From: Nocardioides silvaticus
Lineage (GTDB): Bacteria > Actinomycetota > Actinomycetes > Propionibacteriales > Nocardioidaceae
NCBI RefSeq assembly: GCF_003160695.1
Contig: NZ_QGDD01000001.1
Location: 62,001-126,000, forward strand
DNA length: 64,000 bases
Direction: 5' to 3'
Under the pieces are notes generated by a model. That model made no database searches, had not been told where the DNA came from, and saw only the letters and a list, made by a program, of their open reading frames with translations. Below are positions 58,422 to 64,000 of the stretch, one piece after another; the stretch's first letter is position 1, and each line of letters starts with the position of its first letter. The position numbers were made by a program, and so were the translations under genes.

Positions 58422-60065
58422 TTACGAAGCCCCGTTCTCCTCGGCCAGCTTGCGCTTGAGCACCTTGCCGGTCGGGTTGCGCGGCAGCTCCTCGACGAAG
58501 ACGACGTCACGGGGGGTCTTGTAGCGGGCGAGGTTCTGCGCGACGTACGCCTTCACCTCGTCCTCGGTGAGCTCCGCTCCTCCGTTGAGCACGACGAACG
58601 CGCGCAGCCGCTGCCCGAAGCGCTCGTCGGGCACGCCGATCGCGGCCGCCTCGCGGACGGCGTCGTGAGCGAAGAGCAGCTCCTCGACTTCGCCGGGGAA
58701 GACGTTCTCGCCGCCGGAGACGATCATGTCGTCATCGCGCCCGTCGATGAAGAGCCGGCCGGCTGCGTCGAAGTGGCCCACGTCGCCGGTCGACATCAGG
58801 CCGTCGATGCGGTCCTTGTCGCCGCCGCCCGTGTAGCCCTCGAACTGGAAGTCGTTGCCGACGAAGATCCGCCCCGTGGCGCCGGGTTCGGTGATCTCCT
58901 CGTCGTCGGCGTCGTAGAGCTTCACGACCGCCCCCATCACCGGTCGGCCGACGCAGCCGGGCTCGGCAGCCAGGTCCTCGGGTGTCGCGATGGTCGCGTA
59001 GGCGACCTCGGTCGAGCCGTACATGTTGTGGATCACCGGGCCGAACAGCTCCGTCGAGCGCGTCGCGAGCTCGGCGCCGAGCTGGGAGCCGGCGACGAAG
59101 ATCGCGGTGAGCCGGGAGAGGTCGGACTCGGCGAACGCTTCCTCGCCGAGCTCGACCATCTTCTGCAGCATCACCGGGACCGCGACCATGCCGGTCGCGC
59201 CGTTCACCGAGAGGTCCTGCAGCACCAGCGCCGGGTCGAACCGGCGCCGGACCACCAGCGTCGAGCCGAGGAAGCCGTTCAGCAGCGCCTGGGCGAAACC
59301 GAGGGTGTGGAACATCGGCGCCGGCAGCACCAGCACCCCCTTGGCGTGGAACGGCACCTTCGAGAGCAGCGCGCCGATCGGCGCCAGCGAGCGGGGCTCC
59401 GGCCGCGGCGCCCCCTTCGGGGTGCCCGTGGTGCCGCTGGTCAGCAGCACCACCCGGGGGTCGGTGCCCGACCGCGGCGCAGGTGAGGTGTCGCCCGAGG
59501 CGACCACTCCGGCGATGGTGTCGCTGCCGCGCTCGTCGGGGTCGTCGGTCCACGCGCGGATCCGGCCGAGCCGGGTCTCGACCTCGGCGAGCAGCTCGCC
59601 GTACTCGTCGTCGTGGACGAGCAGGTCGGTGCCCTCCCGCGCCGCCACGTCGCGGATCTGCGGGCCGGCGAAGTCGGTGTTGAGCAGCACGATCTTGGCA
59701 CCGCAACGGGCGGCGGCATAGGTCGCGACGAGGAACCAGCGGTGGTTGCGGGCGAGGATCGACACCCCGTCCCCGGGAGCGAGCCCGATCCTCCGCCAGT
59801 GGTGGGCGAGGGCGTTGGCGGCGTCGTCGAGCTCGCCGTACGTCATGTCGGCGAGCTCGTCGATGACCGCCAGCTGGTCACGGCCGTGCCGGATCGAGGC
59901 GATGGTCGGGATCCCGCCGAGCATGCCGTGGCGGTAGACCGCCTTGCCGATCCGGGCGACCTTCCACGGCGGGTCGATGCCGAGGGCGCCACGCTTGTAG
60001 GCCCACGACGCGTACGTCGCCTCCTGGGCAGCGCGACGAGCGAGCTGGAGGGGCAGGTTGGTCAC
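58422..60065 (-). CDS. FadD-like acyl-CoA synthetase / AMP-dependent ligase
   Basis: A 547-residue complete ANL enzyme. VVLLTSGTTGTPKGAPR is the phosphate-binding loop, NMYGSTEVAYATIA the adenine site, STGDVGHFDAAGRLFIDGRD with DDDMIVSGGENVFPGEVEEL the hinge, and RNPTGKVLKRKL near the end holds the catalytic lysine. It resembles mycobacterial FadD12-type long-chain fatty-acid ligases, with an N-terminal extension of about 40 residues. Start GTG 60065. It is divergent from the quinone-oxidoreductase gene. Confidence 0.88.
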   Translation of the reverse strand: MTNLPLQLARRAAQEATYASWAYKRGALGIDPPWKVARIGKAVYRHGMLGGIPTIASIRHGRDQLAVIDELADMTYGELDDAANALAHHWRRIGLAPGDGVSILARNHRWFLVATYAAARCGAKIVLLNTDFAGPQIRDVAAREGTDLLVHDDEYGELLAEVETRLGRIRAWTDDPDERGSDTIAGVVASGDTSPAPRSGTDPRVVLLTSGTTGTPKGAPRPEPRSLAPIGALLSKVPFHAKGVLVLPAPMFHTLGFAQALLNGFLGSTLVVRRRFDPALVLQDLSVNGATGMVAVPVMLQKMVELGEEAFAESDLSRLTAIFVAGSQLGAELATRSTELFGPVIHNMYGSTEVAYATIATPEDLAAEPGCVGRPVMGAVVKLYDADDEEITEPGATGRIFVGNDFQFEGYTGGGDKDRIDGLMSTGDVGHFDAAGRLFIDGRDDDMIVSGGENVFPGEVEELLFAHDAVREAAAIGVPDERFGQRLRAFVVLNGGAELTEDEVKAYVAQNLARYKTPRDVVFVEELPRNPTGKVLKRKLAEENGAS

Positions 60066-60112
60066 GCCGACACGCTAACGCCACTCCTCCCCCCACCCTC
60101 TAGGGTCTCGCC

Positions 60113-61078
60113 ATGCGCTCTGTCCAAGTCACCGCACTCGACGGACCCGCCTCCGTCACCGTCCAGGACGTCCCCGACGCCACCGCCCAGGACGGCCAGG
60201 TCCTGGTCGAGGTCAAGGCGCTCGGCATCTCCTGGCCGGACCTGCTGCAGACCAAGGGCGAGTACCAGATCAAGCCCGAGCTCCCCTTCCAGCTCGGTGT
60301 CGACTTCGCGGGCGTCGTCCGCAGCGCCCCGGACGGGAGCGGCCTCGGCGAGGGGCAGCGGGTCGCCTGCTGCCTTCCGTACGGCGGCGGCGCGGACCTG
60401 GTCTCGCTGCACGCCGAGTCGGTCTTCCCGCTCCCCGACCGCTACACCTTCGAGCAGGGCGCGGCGATCCCCATGAACTACCTCACCGCCGAGTTCGCCC
60501 TGGCCACCCGGGCCGGGCTGACCGCGGGCGACACCCTGCTCGTCACCGGCGCCGCGGGCGGCGTCGGCACCGCTGCCATCCAGGTCGGCAAGGGCCTCGG
60601 CGCCCGGGTCATCGCGCTCGTCTCGACGCCCGAGAAGGCCGACTTCGCCAAGGCTGCGGGCGCGCACGAGGCCGTGCTCAGCGACGGCTTCCTGCCGCAG
60701 GTCAAGGAGCTCACTGGCCCCGACGGCGTCGACGTGGTGCTGGACGTCGTCGGCGAGCCGCTGATGACCGACGCACTGCGCAGCCTCGGCGCGCAGGGGC
60801 GCCTGCTCGTCGTCGGGTTCACCGGTGGCGAGATCCCCACCGTGAAGGTCAACCGGCTGCTGCTCAACAACGTCGACGTGCGCGGCGTCGGCTGGGGGGC
60901 GTTCGCGATGGTGCGGCCCGGCTACATGAAGGCGCAGTGGGAGCGGCTGATGCCGATGATGGAGTCCGGCGCCATCGACCCGCCGATCGGCGCCGTCTAC
61001 GAGCTCGACCGGGTCGCCGACGCGCTCGCCGAGATGGACGGACGCCGGACGCTCGGCAAGTCGGTCGTCATGTTCTGA
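60113..61078 (+). CDS. Zinc-independent quinone oxidoreductase (MDR family)
   Basis: A 321-residue NADPH:quinone reductase-like MDR enzyme. GISWPDLLQTKGEYQ, PFQLGVDFAGVV and VTGAAGGVGTAAIQVGKGLG are the N-terminal and cofactor motifs; no zinc-ligand cysteines. The C-terminal GRRTLGKSVV is standard. ATG 60113. A second member of the same family begins at 63346. Confidence 0.9.
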   Translation: MRSVQVTALDGPASVTVQDVPDATAQDGQVLVEVKALGISWPDLLQTKGEYQIKPELPFQLGVDFAGVVRSAPDGSGLGEGQRVACCLPYGGGADLVSLHAESVFPLPDRYTFEQGAAIPMNYLTAEFALATRAGLTAGDTLLVTGAAGGVGTAAIQVGKGLGARVIALVSTPEKADFAKAAGAHEAVLSDGFLPQVKELTGPDGVDVVLDVVGEPLMTDALRSLGAQGRLLVVGFTGGEIPTVKVNRLLLNNVDVRGVGWGAFAMVRPGYMKAQWERLMPMMESGAIDPPIGAVYELDRVADALAEMDGRRTLGKSVVMF

Positions 61079-61092
61079 GTACGCTCGCCGAC

Positions 61093-62109
61093 GTGCACCC
61101 CGTCGCCCAGCGTCTCCTCGACGCCCAGGTCGCCTTCCATCTCGAGCAGCTGCGCGGCGACCAGGCCGCCAGCACGGCCGCGACGTTCACCGACGAGCTG
61201 CTCGACGCCACCGCGGACCAGCAGATCGCGGACCTGGTCGATCGCGAGGTCGTCAAGGACGTCATCGCCCGGGTGCTGGCCGCGGCACCCGGCAGCCCCG
61301 TCGCGACCGGGCTGCTCGACCTCGTCGTCGACGTGGCGATGAAGGGACCGGCCGAGCCCTACCCGCTCGGCGAGCTGGTCGACCGCGAGCGGCTGGAGGC
61401 GGTCTTGGACGCCCTGGTCGGGCTGAGCCCGCTCGTCGATAAGGTCGTCGCGCAGCTGGCCGACAGCCCGGTGGTCGGCGCGGCTGCGTCGCGGTTCATG
61501 GCCCGGATCGTGGCCGAGGTGGCCAACGCCAACAAGGCGGTCGCCGACAAGATGGTGCCCGGCCTGGGCGCGCTGGTGTCGTTCGGGACGAACACGGCAG
61601 CGTCCGTGGTGGGCGCTGCGGGCAAGCCGCTGGAGGGCCTGCTCGGGGACACGATGGGCAAGAGCGGCGCCTTCGCCGTACGACGGCTCGGGCGGATCGT
61701 CACCGACACGCTCCAGGACCCCACCACCAAGGAGGCCGTGCTGCAGGCGTGGGACCTCGCCGCCGCGCGGGACGTCACCGGCCTCGGGCGGGTGGTGGGC
61801 CGGGAGCAGGTCGACGAGGTCGTCACCGCCGTCCAGGCCCTGGGCATCTCGACCGCGGCGAGCGAGCACGTCGCCGCGCTGATCGGCGTCCTGGTCGACC
61901 GGTTCTTCGACGACTTCGGGGGCTACACCCCGACCGAGCTGCTCGAGCAGCTCGACCTCGACCGCGTGGACGTGCGCGAGGACGTCGCCCGGGCCGCGCC
62001 CGGCCTGCTCACTCTGCTGGACGAGGCCGGCGTGCTCGAGCGGTTGTTGCGGGCCCGGCTGGAGCCGTTCTACGGCTCGCCCGAGGTCGACGAGATCCTC
62101 GAGGGCTGA
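61093..62109 (+). CDS. Hypothetical helical protein
   Basis: A 338-residue, predominantly helical, Ala/Leu/Val/Asp-rich protein that I do not recognise. It begins VHPVAQRLLDAQVAFHLEQL and contains DKMVPGLGALVSFGTNTAAS near the middle. No signal peptide and no clear membrane helix, although residues about 175-200 are weakly hydrophobic. Start GTG 61093, 14 bp after the quinone oxidoreductase stop, so probably co-transcribed. Its 3' end overlaps the MFS gene on the other strand by 40 bp. Confidence 0.65.
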   Translation: MHPVAQRLLDAQVAFHLEQLRGDQAASTAATFTDELLDATADQQIADLVDREVVKDVIARVLAAAPGSPVATGLLDLVVDVAMKGPAEPYPLGELVDRERLEAVLDALVGLSPLVDKVVAQLADSPVVGAAASRFMARIVAEVANANKAVADKMVPGLGALVSFGTNTAASVVGAAGKPLEGLLGDTMGKSGAFAVRRLGRIVTDTLQDPTTKEAVLQAWDLAAARDVTGLGRVVGREQVDEVVTAVQALGISTAASEHVAALIGVLVDRFFDDFGGYTPTELLEQLDLDRVDVREDVARAAPGLLTLLDEAGVLERLLRARLEPFYGSPEVDEILEG

Positions 62110-63254
62110 CCCCGCGCCACGAGCGCGAGCGTCCAGAGTGCGCCTGCGAACGCGAAGGCGGCGCCGGCCGCGAACGCCCACGGGATACCGGCCGCATCGG
62201 CGACCAGCCCGAGCGCGATCGGCCCGAAGCCGAGGCCGAGGTCGATGAACGCGCTCGCGGTGCCCGATGCCGCCCCACGCTCCGACGGCGCCGCCGTTGC
62301 GAAGATCGCGGCGAAGAAGGCCGGGGTCGAGAACGTCACGCCCACTGCGGAGATCACCACCCCGATGAGCAGCCCGGCCGGTCGCTGCCAGACGGCCATC
62401 ACGACCAGGCCGCTGCCGATGGCGGCGAGGGACGCCGCGCCGAGCGGAAGGGCGGGCAGTCGGTCCGGCACCTTGGCGAACACGAGCCGGCAGACGACGA
62501 CCACCACGCCGTAGACCAGCAGCGCCAGGCTGACGTTGGACATGCCCAGGTCCTCGGAGTGGAGCGACGCGAACGCGACGAAGCCGCCGACCGCTGCCAG
62601 CGACGCGAAGAAGCCCAGCGACGCAGGGATCCCCGGACGGTGGATCAGCCGCCCGTGACCGCCCTCGTCGTGCTCGCGCACGGGCTCGCCGATGAGGAGC
62701 GCCAGCCCGGCCGTGAGGACGCACAGCGCGGTCGCACCGAACCACGCCTCGTCGTAGCCCCATCGCTCGATGAGCGCCTCCGCGCACGGCGGGCCGAGGG
62801 CGAGGCCGAGGTACAGCCCGAGCGAGTTGTAGCTCAACGCCTCTCCGAACCGCTCCGGCGGCGCGATGTCCGCGAGCATCGCGAACGACGCGACGAAGAA
62901 CGCCGCCTCAGCGACGCCTTGGAGCAGACGGATCGCCACGACCGCCGCGAGCGAGTCCACGAACGGGAGCAGCACCATGCCGACAGCGGCGAGAACGGCG
63001 CCGAAGACGATGAGCGGGATCCGGCCGCGGGTGTCCGAGAGCCGCCCCGCGAACGGCCGGCAGACCAAGGCGGTCGCGCCGAACGCCCCGAACGCGAGCC
63101 CGGCGCCCGCCTCCGTCGAACCGATCGGACCAGTGGCGTAGAGCGGCAGCGTGTGGACCGCGGTGCCCACCGCCGTGAAGTAGGCAAGGTCGGCCACGCC
63201 GAGGAGCAGGAACGCCGGGGTCAGCAGCCGCTGTCCTCCGGCCGGGACGGCCAT
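62070..63254 (-). CDS. MFS transporter, 12-TM
   Basis: A 394-residue major facilitator with 12 predicted helices. AGRLSDTRGRIPLIVFG is motif A; the second half repeats a weaker version (VFAKVPDRLPALPLGAASLA). DHA1-like exporter; substrate unknown. ATG 63254. No regulator is adjacent. Confidence 0.85.
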   Translation of the reverse strand: MAVPAGGQRLLTPAFLLLGVADLAYFTAVGTAVHTLPLYATGPIGSTEAGAGLAFGAFGATALVCRPFAGRLSDTRGRIPLIVFGAVLAAVGMVLLPFVDSLAAVVAIRLLQGVAEAAFFVASFAMLADIAPPERFGEALSYNSLGLYLGLALGPPCAEALIERWGYDEAWFGATALCVLTAGLALLIGEPVREHDEGGHGRLIHRPGIPASLGFFASLAAVGGFVAFASLHSEDLGMSNVSLALLVYGVVVVVCRLVFAKVPDRLPALPLGAASLAAIGSGLVVMAVWQRPAGLLIGVVISAVGVTFSTPAFFAAIFATAAPSERGAASGTASAFIDLGLGFGPIALGLVADAAGIPWAFAAGAAFAFAGALWTLALVARGQPSRISSTSGEP

Positions 63255-63345
63255 GGTCGGAGGGTAGTGGCGACGCAGCGGGATCGGGGGCCGACCAGGG
63301 TCATCCCGGGTCCGCAGGACCGTCCCGGCGTCCTAGCGTCGACCC

Positions 63346-64000
63346 ATGAAGGCCATCACCCAGGACCGTTACGGGTCCGCCGACGTGCTCTACCTGAAGG
63401 ACCTGCCGACGCCGGTGCCGCGCGCGGACGAGGTGCTCGTCGACGTCCGGGCCGCCTCGGTCAACGCGGCCGACTGGCACATCATGCGTGGCGAACCGCG
63501 GCTGGCGCGGCTCGACTTCTCGATGTTCGGGCTCCGCGCGCCCCGGCAGCGGGTGCGCGGGTCGGACTTCGCCGGGGTCGTCCGCGCGGTGGGAGCGGCG
63601 GTGACGAGTTTTCAGCCGGGCGACGAGGTGTTCGGGGAGGGCTCGGGCACCTTCGCCGAGCAGGCCGTCGCCCGCGAGGCGGCGACGGCGCGCAAACCGG
63701 CGGAGGTGTCGTTCGAGGCGGCGGCGGCCCTGCCGATGGCGGGTACGACGGCGCAGCTCCTCCTCGCACGGGGCGGCGTCCGGGCCGGCCGGTCGGTGCT
63801 CGTCAACGGCGCGTCCGGCGGCGTCGGGACCTTCGCGATCCAGCTCGCGGCCGCCAAGGGTGCCGACGTCACCGCGGTGTGCAGCGCCCGCAACGCCGAC
63901 CAGGCCCGCGCCCTGGGCGCCGAACGGGTCCTCGACTACGCGCGCGAGGACTTCGCGACCGGGCCCGCGTCGTACGACGTGGTCGTCGACCTCGTCGGCA
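63346..64000 (+). CDS. NAD(P)-dependent alcohol dehydrogenase, MDR family, partial
   Basis: 218 codons before the window ends. It begins MKAITQDRYGSADVLYLKDL, then VRAASVNAADWHIMRG, VRGSDFAGVVRAVG and VNGASGGVGTFAIQLAAAKG, the zinc-independent MDR pattern, close to the group of RTN4IP1/quinone-reductase-like enzymes. The C-terminal part is outside the window. ATG 63346. Confidence 0.88.
   Translation, partial: MKAITQDRYGSADVLYLKDLPTPVPRADEVLVDVRAASVNAADWHIMRGEPRLARLDFSMFGLRAPRQRVRGSDFAGVVRAVGAAVTSFQPGDEVFGEGSGTFAEQAVAREAATARKPAEVSFEAAAALPMAGTTAQLLLARGGVRAGRSVLVNGASGGVGTFAIQLAAAKGADVTAVCSARNADQARALGAERVLDYAREDFATGPASYDVVVDLVG

Noticed and set aside
1..64000. tRNA, rRNA, CRISPR, insertion sequences and phage genes
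   Set aside because: I read every intergenic gap (the largest is about 175 bp) and saw no cloverleaf, spacer-repeat array, transposase or integrase.

Overview
The window is GC-rich (about 70 percent) actinobacterial chromosomal DNA. A thiol-responsive sigR/rsrA pair, hisN of the actinobacterial type, the tiny ribosomal protein bL37, ergothioneine genes and IdeR/DtxR-like boxes all point to Actinomycetota. A dispersed 23-bp GGTCTCGACAGG-type repeat and the overall gene style suggest Nocardioides or a close relative; the genus is an inference. I see no rRNA, tRNA, CRISPR array, insertion sequence or phage gene. Coding density is very high, with many 1-4 bp start/stop overlaps, and no gene-free stretch exceeds about 175 bp.

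Layout. 1-3.4 kb: start of a PdtaS-like sensor kinase, a DUF2785 gene, an IlvG-like ThDP enzyme coupled to a hotdog thioesterase, and bL37. 3.4-6.8 kb: SDR, rsrA, sigR (with a SigR-type promoter of its own), an alpha/beta hydrolase and an SRAP protein. 6.8-15.7 kb: an accessory block, DoxX, then a tightly overlapping operon (small ORF, six-TM protein, GshB-like ATP-grasp, MAPEG, EgtA/GshA-like ligase, class I gamma-glutamyl hydrolase), a large STAND ATPase and a secreted protein. 15.7-24.6 kb: aroA, rsgA, DUF2231, hisN, CBS, FKBP, FAD oxidase divergent from a LuxR regulator, S4, DUF445. 24.7-29 kb: two paralogous secreted HExxH metalloproteases flanking a Vms1-like gene. 29-33 kb: PfkB kinase plus class II aldolase, AKR, YjbR, NmrA-like. 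33-36 kb: DUF4396 divergent from egtB-egtD, with a CsoR-type palindrome between them. 36-42.9 kb: MFS/MarR pair, acetyltransferase-like protein, SNF2 helicase, YjbR, LysE, bacterioferritin and Bfd. 42.9-46.7 kb: SDR, LLM flavoprotein and OYE-type reductase sharing a KstR-like operator. 46.7-53.9 kb: SpoIIE phosphatase, glutathionyl-hydroquinone-reductase-like protein, DUF3253, PLP decarboxylase divergent from a chromate transporter, hydrolase and thioesterase. 54-64 kb: PucR regulator, a degraded AMP-binding protein, AAA ATPase, FadD-like ligase, two MDR oxidoreductases, a hypothetical protein and an MFS transporter.

The unifying theme is low-molecular-weight thiols and redox. One 64-kb window carries the usual sensor of the mycothiol world (SigR/RsrA), a glutathione-type biosynthetic operon (unusual in actinobacteria), ergothioneine genes egtB/egtD without egtC or egtE beside them, and a CPWA-motif glutathionyl-hydroquinone-reductase-like enzyme. 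The operon at 7.4-11.3 kb is my best candidate for an undescribed system: it could make glutathione or a glutathione-like thiol, feed gamma-glutamylcysteine to EgtB, and remove gamma-glutamyl groups with a non-EgtC enzyme.
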